A stretch of 48,587 nucleotides of DNA from Saprospiraceae bacterium (GTDB lineage Bacteria; Bacteroidota; Bacteroidia; Chitinophagales; Saprospiraceae). The notes beneath the pieces are model-generated. The model saw nothing but the letters and a program-made list of their open reading frames with translations. It was not told the origin of the DNA and did no database searches. Both the position numbers and the translations under genes were made by a program. The stretch is from contig JANQLV010000049.1 in assembly GCA_028280415.1 (NCBI GenBank), positions 1 through 48,587 on the forward strand. The letters run 5' to 3'. This document shows, piece by piece, positions 32,383-40,330 of the stretch; position 1 is the first letter of the stretch; each line of letters opens with the position of its first letter.

Positions 32383-33459
32383 ATGAAAAAACGAATAATA
32401 GGAATTGATGTAGCACGAGCATTAGCGGTTATTGGGATGATAATCGTGAATTTTAAAATTGTTTTTGGAGAGAATGGTGATAGTTGGTTGAAATCTTTTG
32501 CTCATCTTTTTGATGGAAAAGCGGCAGCAACCTTTGTTGTGCTGGCCGGTATCGGATTGGGATTAATGACAAATTCAGCAATAAAAAATCAGGACCTTAA
32601 AAAACTGGCCACCAGTCGGAAAAGAATCATCAAAAGAGCGATTTTTCTTTTTATTGTCGGATTATCCTATATATGGATCTGGCCAGCTGACATTCTGCAT
32701 TTTTACGGTGTATATATGCTATTGACGCTTTTGTTTATCAGCCAAAAACCGAAATATATCCTATTGGGAGCAGTTGGTTTGATATTAATTTATCCTGTAT
32801 TATTACTGTTCTTCGACTACGAAACAGGCTGGAACTTTATTGCTCTGGAATATACGGACTTCTGGACCTTTAAGGGCTTTTTTAGGAATCTGTTTTATAA
32901 TGGATTCCATCCCGTTATTCCATGGACCGCTTTTATGCTATTTGGATTATGGTATGGGAAGCAAGACTTGAATAAGGATCGTTTTGTAAAAAAATCGCTA
33001 ATGATCAGCCTTGTCGTTTTCATTGCTGTTCAAGTCCTTTCCTTCGGTTTAATTCAATTTTTGTCAGGAGCAGATTCAATATCGACAGAAGATCTAACTG
33101 CCTTGTTGGGTATGGATCCCATGCCTCCAATGCCTATTTATATGATAAATGGTATTTCCATTTCGATTGTAATCATATCTGCCTGCATCCTGCTGGCTAA
33201 TAAATTTGAAAATAGTTTTTTGATCAGGGCTTTACATAATACAGGGAAATTGGCCCTGACTTTTTACGTAGCCCATGTAATAATCGGTATGGGGTTTGTC
33301 GAGGAAATAAGTGCAAAGCCCCTGGGTGAATATTCAATTGAATTCTCTGTAATTTATGCGCTGATATTCAGCCTCTTATGTGTTTTATTTGCTCAAATCT
33401 GGTTAAGGTATAAAAAAGCAGGACCACTGGAATGGATCATGAGAAAAACTACTGATTAA
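32383..33459 (+). CDS. DUF418/heparan-acetyltransferase-like membrane protein
   Basis: The 358-residue product has about 9-10 hydrophobic segments. It opens with 'RIIGIDVARALAVIGMIIVNFKIVFGE', followed by 'FDGKAAATFVVLAGIGLGLM', 'ADILHFYGVYMLLTLLFI', 'NGFHPVIPWTAFMLFGLWYG' and 'LHNTGKLALTFYVAHVIIGMG'. This order is characteristic of the DUF418 (YeiB) and HGSNAT-like acyltransferase superfamily of inner-membrane proteins, which may move acyl groups across the membrane. Function is not proven. It lies 60 bp before the cytochrome gene and may share a transcript. Confidence 0.8.
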   Translation: MKKRIIGIDVARALAVIGMIIVNFKIVFGENGDSWLKSFAHLFDGKAAATFVVLAGIGLGLMTNSAIKNQDLKKLATSRKRIIKRAIFLFIVGLSYIWIWPADILHFYGVYMLLTLLFISQKPKYILLGAVGLILIYPVLLLFFDYETGWNFIALEYTDFWTFKGFFRNLFYNGFHPVIPWTAFMLFGLWYGKQDLNKDRFVKKSLMISLVVFIAVQVLSFGLIQFLSGADSISTEDLTALLGMDPMPPMPIYMINGISISIVIISACILLANKFENSFLIRALHNTGKLALTFYVAHVIIGMGFVEEISAKPLGEYSIEFSVIYALIFSLLCVLFAQIWLRYKKAGPLEWIMRKTTD

Positions 33460-33518
33460 AATATTATTAACGTATATTGTGGTCTTTCAAAAAGAAGTGA
33501 AATTGAAGTCATTTATCT

Positions 33519-33965
33519 ATGCAAACTACCCTTAAAATAATATTTTGTCTATTGCTGTTTTTTGTATTGGGCATTTCCTGTAGCGAAGAAGCGAAAGAAT
33601 GTTCGGATGTTAAGAAAAATATTTCTCAACCGCTTAACCCAAATGGAGATAGCGAATTAGCGCTTCTAATGCGAGCCATGTTTGATGAAGCACAACAAAT
33701 TAAAGAGCAAATAGCAAATGGCAAGCCTGTAAGCCTAAGTCTTGATCATGAAAAAATACTCACTGCCCATGCCACCGAGCCCGAAAAAGCAGCTTCTGAG
33801 GAATTTCAGGCATTTGCCACGCTCTACTTAAAAACCATAGAAAACCTGCAAAAAGCAAGTCCTGAAAAAGCCATAAAGCTTTATGATAACATGGTGGATA
33901 ATTGCATGAGTTGTCATAAAGCACTCTGTCCGGGTCCAATCGTCAGGATCAAAAAGCTTCGATAG
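33519..33965 (+). CDS. Cytochrome c-type lipoprotein
   Basis: The 148-residue product has a lipoprotein signal ('FVLGISC', Cys21) and one haem c attachment site CMSCH at 129-133 near the C-terminus. The preceding part is mostly helical ('ALLMRAMFDEAQQIKEQIANG', 'KAASEEFQAFATLYLKTIENL', 'KAIKLYDNMVDN'). C-terminal haem attachment after helices resembles class II cytochromes (cytochrome c'). It would be a membrane-tethered periplasmic electron carrier. Proximity to the periplasmic molybdenum hydroxylase (27840-30626) makes it a candidate acceptor, but three genes intervene. Confidence 0.8.
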   Translation: MQTTLKIIFCLLLFFVLGISCSEEAKECSDVKKNISQPLNPNGDSELALLMRAMFDEAQQIKEQIANGKPVSLSLDHEKILTAHATEPEKAASEEFQAFATLYLKTIENLQKASPEKAIKLYDNMVDNCMSCHKALCPGPIVRIKKLR

Positions 33966-34011
33966 TTATGATGTAGTACTGTTAATTGTATAGACGATAT
34001 TAGATTAAAAG

Positions 34012-34959
34012 ATGAAAGAAAATCAGGAAATATTAAATTGGCTATTGCAAGGAGATGTTTCAATTCAGTATCAAACGTATAGAGATTTACTAAATACGAA
34101 TAAAAAAGACCTCCAGGAAAGAATTGCAATCGAAGGCTGGGGAAAACAGTTTCTGGCAAATAGAAAACCAAACGGGCATTGGGGCAAACGTTTTTATGAA
34201 CCGAAATGGATATCTACGCATTACACCTTACTGGATTTGAAAAATTTAGGGCTTCCCCAAAACAATAAATTAACTCAGGAGACAATAGCTTTAATCCTGC
34301 AAGATGAAAAAGGGAAAGACGGAGGTATCTGTCCAATTGGCACCGTTCAGTTAAGTGATGTTTGTGTTAATGGGATGTTCCTTAATTATGCCGCCTATTT
34401 TAAGGCTGAAGAAGAAAAACTAAAATCCATTGTTGATTTCCTATTGTCCGAATTAATGGAAGACGGCGGTTTTAATTGCCGTTCAAACAGGTCCGGCGCT
34501 ACACACAGTTCCATGCATTCAAGCATTTCAGTACTGGAAGGAATTACTGAATATGAATTAAACGGATATACGTATAGATTGGAAGAATTAGTTGAAGCAA
34601 AAAATTCAAGTATAGAATTTCTTTTATGTCATCAATTATTTTTATCGGACCGAACGGGAGAAATAATTCATAAAGACTTTTTAAAATTGGTTTACCCTGC
34701 AAGATGGAAATATAATATTTTGAGGGCATTGGATTATTTCCAGCATGCAAATATTGCCTGGGACGACCGGATGGCGGAAGCAATAAAAGTGCTGATAAAA
34801 AAACGCAATAAAAATGCGACCTGGAATGTTCAGGCCAAACATCCCGGTAAGGTTCATTTTGACATGGAAAAAGCGGGAAAGCCCAGTAGATGGAATACCT
34901 TAAGAGCACTAAGAATAATCAACTATTATAAAAGTAATATCACAGCCCTTATTGATTAG
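34012..34959 (+). CDS. Alpha/alpha-toroid (prenyltransferase/squalene-cyclase-like) protein
   Basis: The 315-residue product has repeated helical hairpins with QW-like turns: 'FLANRKPNGHWGKRFYEPKWISTHYTLLDLKNLGL', 'DEKGKDGGICPIG', 'LLSELMEDGGFNCRS', 'SSMHSSISVLEGITEY' and 'ARWKYNILRALDYFQHAN'. This resembles the terpenoid cyclase/protein prenyltransferase toroid fold. No DxDD or other catalytic acidic motif is seen, so it is not a classical cyclase. It has no signal peptide and is probably cytoplasmic. Related hypothetical proteins are widespread in Bacteroidota and Firmicutes; function is unknown. Confidence 0.65.
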   Translation: MKENQEILNWLLQGDVSIQYQTYRDLLNTNKKDLQERIAIEGWGKQFLANRKPNGHWGKRFYEPKWISTHYTLLDLKNLGLPQNNKLTQETIALILQDEKGKDGGICPIGTVQLSDVCVNGMFLNYAAYFKAEEEKLKSIVDFLLSELMEDGGFNCRSNRSGATHSSMHSSISVLEGITEYELNGYTYRLEELVEAKNSSIEFLLCHQLFLSDRTGEIIHKDFLKLVYPARWKYNILRALDYFQHANIAWDDRMAEAIKVLIKKRNKNATWNVQAKHPGKVHFDMEKAGKPSRWNTLRALRIINYYKSNITALID

Positions 34960-34984
34960 TTGTACTAAGCTGGAATCTCGATTC

Positions 34985-35020
34985 GAAAAACGAAAGTCGA
35001 AAGTCGAGGTTCGAAAGTCC
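34985..35020. repeat. Short direct repeats (CGAAAGT)
   Basis: CGAAAGT occurs at 34991, 34998 and 35012 in an intergenic stretch also containing TTCGAAAAACG. The words resemble the arms of the palindrome at 25572-25609, so both could come from one dispersed intergenic repeat family. The resemblance is weak. Confidence 0.35.
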
Positions 35021-35061
35021 CCTGATCATCTCCCTTCGCCGCCTGTATCACCTATAATGAG

Positions 35062-35069
35062 TATATTTG
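35062..35069 (+). promoter_or_regulatory. -7 box of the AraC-type regulator gene
   Basis: TATATTTG is an exact TAnnTTTG match, 29 bp before the start codon at 35099. A good -33 element is not obvious (TTCG at 35036-35039). Confidence 0.45.
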
Positions 35070-35098
35070 TAATTAAAGGGAATCAATTCTAGTACAAC

Positions 35099-35962
35099 AT
35101 GCTTCACCATCACAGCATCTTACATTTATACGAACAACCCGTATTTTCTATTCTGGATTTTGAAACGCCCATGAACGAGCGCTTGCCTATTCCGGCTACG
35201 GCCTGTTTTTGTTATTTGCTGGAAGGAGATGAACAGGATATTGAGCCAACAGCAGGTATCAGAGCGAGCAAAGGGAGTGTTATTTTATCGCTTTGCGGGA
35301 TGACGCTGGGCAGTATGCTTTCCAATCAAAAACCGGGTAATATCAAATCGCTAATCGTCCATTTTTTCCCCGAGCATCTTAAACTGGCTTTTACCGATAC
35401 CAAACCACCTCACTGGAAGGAACTGGAAAGCCCGGTGTCCAAATATGTGGTACAAATGGCTACTAATAATCTTATCGAAAATTTTATTATCAGTGTTCAG
35501 GCCTTATTTGAAAATAAAATAGCCGTAAGCAACGAATTACTGATTTTAAAACTCAAGGAATTGATCATGCTCTTACTGCAAACAAAGAGTTCTCCGGATA
35601 TTCTAAAAATGGTAAGAAGTTTATTTTCTGAAAGAGAATTTAGTTTTAAAGAGATGATAGATGCACATTTATTTGAGCCTCTGTCTGTTGAGGACTTGTC
35701 CGGGCTGATGAATATGAGTCTCTCTACGTTTAAACGAACTTTCAAAAAAATTTATGGCGAAACGCCAGGTGCTTATATCATCGATAAACGAATAGAAGCA
35801 GTAGCTAAACAATTATTGCTTAGCGATGCTCCTATTAATCAAATTGGCTACGAAGCCGGTTTTTCAAATCCTGCTCATTTAAGTCGTTGCTTTAAAAATA
35901 AATACGGCTACTCCCCTTCTCAATACCGATTGAACTTCCTGGATAAGAAAAAGGACTTTTAA
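35099..35962 (+). CDS. AraC-family transcription regulator
   Basis: The 287-residue product has an N-terminal cupin-like sensing domain of the ExsA/AraC_N type ('SILDFETPMNERLPIPATACFCYLLEGDE', 'KGSVILSLCGMTLGSML') and a C-terminal double HTH: 'LSVEDLSGLMNMSLSTFKRTFKKIYGETPGAYIIDKRIEAVAKQLL' and 'INQIGYEAGFSNPAHLSRCFKNKYGYSPSQYRLNF'. It binds DNA as a local activator, with an unknown effector. The START-domain gene 68 bp downstream on the same strand is a plausible target or operon partner. Confidence 0.93.
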   Translation: MLHHHSILHLYEQPVFSILDFETPMNERLPIPATACFCYLLEGDEQDIEPTAGIRASKGSVILSLCGMTLGSMLSNQKPGNIKSLIVHFFPEHLKLAFTDTKPPHWKELESPVSKYVVQMATNNLIENFIISVQALFENKIAVSNELLILKLKELIMLLLQTKSSPDILKMVRSLFSEREFSFKEMIDAHLFEPLSVEDLSGLMNMSLSTFKRTFKKIYGETPGAYIIDKRIEAVAKQLLLSDAPINQIGYEAGFSNPAHLSRCFKNKYGYSPSQYRLNFLDKKKDF

Positions 35963-36030
35963 GTAAATCCTGAAATTAAAATCCACTTCATCTTTGTTAA
36001 AGTTTAATTCACTTAAAACTTTCCTAAAAG

Positions 36031-36711
36031 ATGAAAAACTATATAACCACTTCTTTCCCCTCCATACTTTGTTGGGTCTTAATGTTACTGGAAACATTGC
36101 CTTCTGCATCTGCTCAAAGCAATCATGAAAATACCTGGAAATTAGTTAAGACCAATAATAAGAATGAAGGCTGGAAACTCTACAAAAGACGCGTTCCCGA
36201 TTCGAAGATTTTTGAATATAAAATAAAAGGGAAGGTTAATGCTTCTGTTCGGGCTGCGCAAAAAGCAGCATTAGATTTAGTCATCAATCCAAAGTATTAT
36301 AAATCTCCCAAAGGAAAAGAATACGGAACTTTTAAAATTATAGAACAAAATCAAAAAGAATATACCATCTACTCTCTGATGTACGGGCCATTTATTTTTA
36401 AAGACAGAGATGTAGTCTTGAAATATGAATTATATCAAAACGCAGCGGGAAATGAAATGGGACTGCGATGGCAGAATGCCCAGAAAGAGGGATATGAAGC
36501 GACTAAAAAAATAATCCGTATGCCTGTTGATATTGGAGATTGGAATTTCAAAAAACTGGATAATAGTAGCTGCGAAGCAACAAATATTCTTCGCTTTCAT
36601 CCCGGAGGAAAGATGCCCAGATGGATGATAAATATGATGATAAAATCCAGATTGCCCGATGAGCTTAAAAATTTGAGAATCGCTGCAAAAGAGTTTGAAA
36701 CGAAAGATTAG
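36031..36711 (+). CDS. START-domain protein, exported
   Basis: The 226-residue product has a signal peptide (about 1-28, ending ASAQ) and a StAR-related lipid-transfer fold: 'WKLVKTNNKNEGWKLYKRRVPDSKIFEYKIKGKVNASVRAAQKAALD', 'YTIYSLMYGPFIFKDRDVVLKYEL', 'CEATNILRFHPGGKMPRWMINMMIKSRLPDELKNL'. Bacterial START-like proteins are thought to bind lipids or sterol-like ligands in a deep pocket. A periplasmic lipid-binding or transfer role is inferred. The next gene (DUF4386 membrane protein) starts 20 bp later and is probably co-transcribed. Confidence 0.85.
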   Translation: MKNYITTSFPSILCWVLMLLETLPSASAQSNHENTWKLVKTNNKNEGWKLYKRRVPDSKIFEYKIKGKVNASVRAAQKAALDLVINPKYYKSPKGKEYGTFKIIEQNQKEYTIYSLMYGPFIFKDRDVVLKYELYQNAAGNEMGLRWQNAQKEGYEATKKIIRMPVDIGDWNFKKLDNSSCEATNILRFHPGGKMPRWMINMMIKSRLPDELKNLRIAAKEFETKD

Positions 36712-36731
36712 GAAGACAATTTTTATGTATC

Positions 36732-37517
36732 ATGAACGATGAAGGAATTATGAATCATAGCAGAAAAAAAACGGCAAGGTTAGCGGGTTGGTCCTACTTC
36801 GCTATAGCCATATTTGCAATTATCAGTTTAATGTATGTTCCTGATAAATTAATTGTTTCGGAAGATGCGGATACCACTTTCAATAACATCCAAAAATCCC
36901 AATCATTATACCGATTCGGAATCCTGAGTAGTGTCTTGTATCAGTTAGCGTATATAGCGCTGGTGCTTTTATTATACCAGCTTTTAAAACCGGTTCACAA
37001 AACCTATGCTGTTATCATGCTTGTTCTGGTATTGGTGAGTGTACCGGTTTCTTTTGTCAATATACAACACAAAGTAGAGGTATTGAGCTTATTGAATCAG
37101 CCCGATTATCTGCAATTTCTTACAAAAGAACAAATACAGGGGCAAATCATGTCGGCACTTGCCGCTTATGATCAGGGAATTCAGCTCGTGCAGTTGTTTT
37201 GGGGCCTATGGCTTTTTCCTTTTGGATACCTGGTGTATCGATCAGGTTTTTTGCCAAAAACATTGGGCCTTTTATTAATGCTCGGCTGCGGTAGTTATCT
37301 GATTGAATTTTCAGGAACTTTGCTGATCCCTCTTAGTTATGAAGCCAGTGGTTTATCCAGTATGGTTATGCTGCCCGCGCATTTTGGAGAGCTGGGAATC
37401 TGTTTGTGGCTATTAATCATGGGAGATAAAAAAGATTCGCCCCCTCTCCTACTGCTATTTAAAACAAAGGAATCACAGTCGACCTTTTCACCTCATTCAA
37501 AACAAAGGTACTTTTGA
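36732..37517 (+). CDS. DUF4386 membrane protein
   Basis: The 261-residue product has about six hydrophobic segments. It matches DUF4386: 'RKKTARLAGWSYFAIAIFAIISLMYVPDKL', 'GILSSVLYQLAYIALVLLLYQLLKPV', 'YDQGIQLVQLFWGLWLFPFGYLVYRSGFLPKTLGLLLMLGCGSYLIEF' and 'PAHFGELGICLWLLIMG'. Function is unknown. A second ATG at 36750 is an equally good start, since the first six codons lie before the conserved part. The last 59 bp overlap the end of the convergent Lrp gene. Confidence 0.85.
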   Translation: MNDEGIMNHSRKKTARLAGWSYFAIAIFAIISLMYVPDKLIVSEDADTTFNNIQKSQSLYRFGILSSVLYQLAYIALVLLLYQLLKPVHKTYAVIMLVLVLVSVPVSFVNIQHKVEVLSLLNQPDYLQFLTKEQIQGQIMSALAAYDQGIQLVQLFWGLWLFPFGYLVYRSGFLPKTLGLLLMLGCGSYLIEFSGTLLIPLSYEASGLSSMVMLPAHFGELGICLWLLIMGDKKDSPPLLLLFKTKESQSTFSPHSKQRYF

Positions 37518-37923
37518 TTTGAGATACATTTGGCAATGCAGCCAGTTTTCCGGATGAAAATTGATGATAAGCCTGTAAATCTTTTACTATGACTTTTAGT
37601 AGAAAATCATTGGCGCCTCCCATCAGGTAACATTCAATAATCTCGGGAATCTTTTTAACCGCTTTGTTAAAGCTTTCAATCTCTTTTAATTTCTGACTTT
37701 CAAGAGAAACCGAACAAAAAACTACCATGGAATTTTCAATTTTAGTTGAGTCCAGCACCGCAACATATTTTTTAATAATCCCTTCTCTGACATACCTTTT
37801 TATCCTGTCGTAAATTGGCGTTTTGGTCAGATTTAGCCTGGAGGCTAATTCCTTAACATTTGTATTGGAATTGTTCTGCAATAGTTCCAATAATCTTTTA
37901 TCAGTAGTATCTAATTTTATCAT
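37459..37923 (-). CDS. Lrp/AsnC-family regulator
   Basis: The 154-residue product has the Lrp N-terminal HTH ('TTDKRLLELLQNNSNTNVKELASRLNLTKTPIYDRIKRYVREGIIKKY') and the RAM effector-binding domain ('FCSVSLESQKLKEIESFNKAVKKIPEIIECYLMGGANDFLLKVIVKDLQAYHQF'). It is divergent from the PLP lyase gene at 38082, the usual layout of Lrp-type local regulators of amino-acid catabolism (for example MdeR with methionine gamma-lyase), so it probably responds to an amino acid and controls that gene. Two GGAA-N3-TTCC dyads sit in the shared promoter region, one immediately before its own start codon. Confidence 0.93.
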   Translation of the reverse strand: MIKLDTTDKRLLELLQNNSNTNVKELASRLNLTKTPIYDRIKRYVREGIIKKYVAVLDSTKIENSMVVFCSVSLESQKLKEIESFNKAVKKIPEIIECYLMGGANDFLLKVIVKDLQAYHQFSSGKLAALPNVSQIKSTFVLNEVKRSTVIPLF

Positions 37924-37936
37924 AGGAATTATTCCT
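37924..37936. promoter_or_regulatory. Candidate Lrp operator, site 1
   Basis: AGGAATTATTCCT is a perfect odd-centred palindrome directly abutting the Lrp start codon. A repressor bound here would block its own translation-start region, which is consistent with autoregulation. Confidence 0.45.
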
Positions 37937-37995
37937 TTTAAGGATTATTTCTAATTACATTTTTACAATAAATTCCCGTTAATTATTATCTAACA

Positions 37996-38006
37996 GGAAT
38001 CTTTCC
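37996..38006. promoter_or_regulatory. Candidate Lrp operator, site 2
   Basis: GGAATCTTTCC repeats the GGAA-N3-TTCC plan of site 1, 72 bp away, in the region upstream of the PLP lyase promoter. Half-sites AATTCCC (37971-37977) and AATTCCT (38033-38039) lie nearby, the spaced arrangement typical of Lrp wrapping. Confidence 0.4.
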
Positions 38007-38046
38007 CGAAAATAAAACAAAACAAGCAAATAATTCCTACACATCG

Positions 38047-38054
38047 TAACTTTG
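38047..38054 (+). promoter_or_regulatory. -7 box of the PLP lyase gene
   Basis: TAACTTTG matches TAnnTTTG exactly, 27 bp before the start codon. No good -33 element is present, as expected of a promoter needing an activator such as the divergent Lrp protein. Confidence 0.5.
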
Positions 38055-38081
38055 TTATTATTTAATTTAAAAACGTAATAG

Positions 38082-39392
38082 ATGAAATCAGCCATGCATC
38101 CTGAAAGCCTGATGATGACTTATGGATATAAACCCGAATTATCTGAGGGTGCAGTAAAACCTCCAATTTTTCAAACTTCTACTTTTGTCTTTAAAACTGC
38201 TCAAGAAGGAAAAGCATTTTTTGAAATAGCTTATGGATTAAGAGAAAAAGGACGAAACGAGGAACTCGGTCTCATTTATAGTAGAATTAATAATCCCAAT
38301 CTGGAAATTCTGGAGGACCGCCTTTGTCTATGGGACAAAGCGGAGCAATGTGCTGTTTTCGAAAGCGGGATGTCTGCGATAAGTACCGTGCTTTTGGAAT
38401 TTCTAAAACCCGGTGATCTATTGCTTTACAGCTTGCCTACTTATGGCGGTACGGATCATTTTATCAATCATTTCCTAAAAGAAATTGGTGTTGATTCCAT
38501 TGGTTTCAGACCAGACCATAACATTAATGAAATCATAAAAATGGTTGAAGAAACGGGTAAGTCTGATAAATTAGCGCTTATCTATATCGAAACGCCAGCC
38601 AATCCAACCAATGTTTTGATCGATATCGAAATGTGCAAGGAGGTGGCCAATCATTTCGGAACTTCTGAAAAACAAGTTTATCTGGCAACAGACAATACCT
38701 ATATGGGACCACTCTGGTCACATCCGCTGCAATTGGGCGCAGATTTAGTGATCTATTCTGCAACCAAATATATTGGCGGGCATAGTGATTTAATAGCAGG
38801 TGCAGTTTTGGGGAATTCGGAAGTAATTTCGAGAGTAAAGACTTTAAGAACTTTTTTGGGTAATATGGCAAGTCCACATACTTGCTGGTTACTTTTAAGG
38901 AGTTTGGAAACCTTAAAAGTCCGTATGGAGCAACAGGCAAGAAATGCGCAGGAGATTGCTAATTTCCTAAAGCAACATCCAAAGATTTCGAAAGTCCATT
39001 ATTTAGGATGCCTGGAAGAATCTTCAAAGAGTTTTGAAATATATAAAAGACAATACGCTTCTCCCGGTGCCATGATCGCATTTGAAATCCAGGGGAAGGA
39101 ACGAGAAGCATTTCAGTTTTTAAATCATTTAAAACTAATTAAATTAGCGGTGAGTTTAGGAAGTACGGAAAGTCTGGTTCAGCATCCCGCTACGATGACA
39201 CATACCGGATTGTGCCCGGACTTAAAAAAGAAAATAGGTATCACAGAAGGCCTGATTCGCTTGTCAGTCGGAGTGGAAAATTATGAAGATTTAATTGCGG
39301 ATATAGATTATGCACTCGACAAAATAGAATACAGTGAAGATTATGACTTTGAAAGAAACGAGAATCGACCAAGGCTAAAACGGCGAGTATGA
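38082..39392 (+). CDS. Cys/Met-metabolism PLP enzyme (gamma-lyase/cystathionine gamma-synthase type)
   Basis: The 436-residue product matches the Cys_Met_Meta_PP family: 'GLIYSRINNPNLEILEDRL' (Y66, R68 phosphate contacts), 'FESGMSAISTVL', 'LPTYGGTDHF' (Y121), 'IYIETPANPTN', 'DNTYMGPLWSHPLQLGADLVIYSATKYIGGHSDLIAG' with K229 as the PLP lysine. It either cleaves methionine or homocysteine, or builds cystathionine. The residue after YG is Gly rather than the Cys of typical methionine gamma-lyases, so specificity is uncertain. It is longer than average by about 30 residues because of an insert (about 45-62) and a charged tail. Control by the divergent Lrp regulator favours a catabolic lyase. Confidence 0.9.
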   Translation: MKSAMHPESLMMTYGYKPELSEGAVKPPIFQTSTFVFKTAQEGKAFFEIAYGLREKGRNEELGLIYSRINNPNLEILEDRLCLWDKAEQCAVFESGMSAISTVLLEFLKPGDLLLYSLPTYGGTDHFINHFLKEIGVDSIGFRPDHNINEIIKMVEETGKSDKLALIYIETPANPTNVLIDIEMCKEVANHFGTSEKQVYLATDNTYMGPLWSHPLQLGADLVIYSATKYIGGHSDLIAGAVLGNSEVISRVKTLRTFLGNMASPHTCWLLLRSLETLKVRMEQQARNAQEIANFLKQHPKISKVHYLGCLEESSKSFEIYKRQYASPGAMIAFEIQGKEREAFQFLNHLKLIKLAVSLGSTESLVQHPATMTHTGLCPDLKKKIGITEGLIRLSVGVENYEDLIADIDYALDKIEYSEDYDFERNENRPRLKRRV

Positions 39393-39431
39393 TTTGTGAT
39401 ATCAATAAAAATTTGAACAATTTAAGCCAAG

Positions 39432-40232
39432 TTGAAAGTAGACCCTTTACTACAGCCTGATCTTCATTCCATTAGCAAACTTCAACCCGAAGGATGGTCT
39501 GATATTCGGCTCAAGTTTAAGTACTACATTGAAGCTGATTTTTGTTTCCCTTTTAAAATTACTCTCCATCATGAAATCATTGCCATTGGAGCAATAATCA
39601 TGCATGACGAAGTCGCCTGGCTTGGGCATATTATCGTAGAGAAGAACTTCAGAAATAAGGGAATTGGTAAAAGGATCACCCAGGTATTAATTGACTTTGC
39701 AAAAAGCAAAAACTGTGAAACTATTTATCTGCTGGCAACAGAACTTGGTGAAATTATCTATCGCAAATTGGGTTTCATTGTCGAAACTCAGTATCTATTT
39801 TTCGAAAATCTCAAGATTAATCATGATTGGAAATTGTCCAAACAAATTATCCCTTATGATCAGCAATTTGAAAAACAGATTTTAGCAATTGACCAGCTTA
39901 CCAGCAAAGAGAACAGGGCGCGCAGCTTAAGCGCTGTGCTTCCCAGTAGTTTATTATATGTTGAAGAAAACATTTTGCAAGGATTTTATTTACCGGATCT
40001 CGGCGAAGGGCTCATTATTGCAACAGATACTCTTGCGGGTATAGAACTAATGAAAGTCCATCTGACTTCTAATAAGAAAATTATTTTTCCAAATAATAAT
40101 TTAAGTGCTATAAAATTTATGCAGCAGCATGGTTTTGAGACCTCCAGAACTGCAACACGTATGAGATTAGGCAAAAAGAGAAATGTACTTTTTGAAAACA
40201 TTTTCAACAGAGTTGCCGGGAATATTGGTTGA
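39432..40232 (+). CDS. Two-domain GNAT acetyltransferase (YitH type)
   Basis: The 266-residue product combines an N-terminal GNAT domain ('WLGHIIVEKNFRNKGIGKRITQVLIDFAKSKNCETIYLLATELGEIIYRKLGFIV', acetyl-CoA loop R-N-K-G-I-G-K) with a second C-terminal domain like Acetyltransf_18 ('SLLYVEENILQGFYLPDLGEGLII', 'NLSAIKFMQQHGFETSRTATRMRLGK'). The frame has no ATG before the conserved region. The start is a TTG at 39432, nine bases after an in-frame stop. It lies 39 bp after the PLP lyase gene on the same strand and may be co-transcribed. Substrate is unknown. Confidence 0.85.
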   Translation: MKVDPLLQPDLHSISKLQPEGWSDIRLKFKYYIEADFCFPFKITLHHEIIAIGAIIMHDEVAWLGHIIVEKNFRNKGIGKRITQVLIDFAKSKNCETIYLLATELGEIIYRKLGFIVETQYLFFENLKINHDWKLSKQIIPYDQQFEKQILAIDQLTSKENRARSLSAVLPSSLLYVEENILQGFYLPDLGEGLIIATDTLAGIELMKVHLTSNKKIIFPNNNLSAIKFMQQHGFETSRTATRMRLGKKRNVLFENIFNRVAGNIG

Positions 40233-40330
40233 CCAATAAGAATAATTCATAATAAAGCAACTGCCTTAATTCTTAGCTCAAAATGAATTCAATTTTGCTA
40301 ATCGATTTCATTAGTCGATGAATTTCCAGC

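Noticed and set aside
34544-34909. 121-codon minus-strand ORF
   Set aside because: Antisense shadow of the alpha/alpha-toroid gene, with no signal or family resemblance.
37937-38081. SAM-type riboswitch upstream of the sulfur amino acid PLP enzyme
   Set aside because: The leader from the likely start site is only about 20 nt and no conserved stem pattern is visible.
38578-38940. 120-codon minus-strand ORF
   Set aside because: It lies wholly antisense to the well-conserved PLP lyase and its product has no domain-like pattern.
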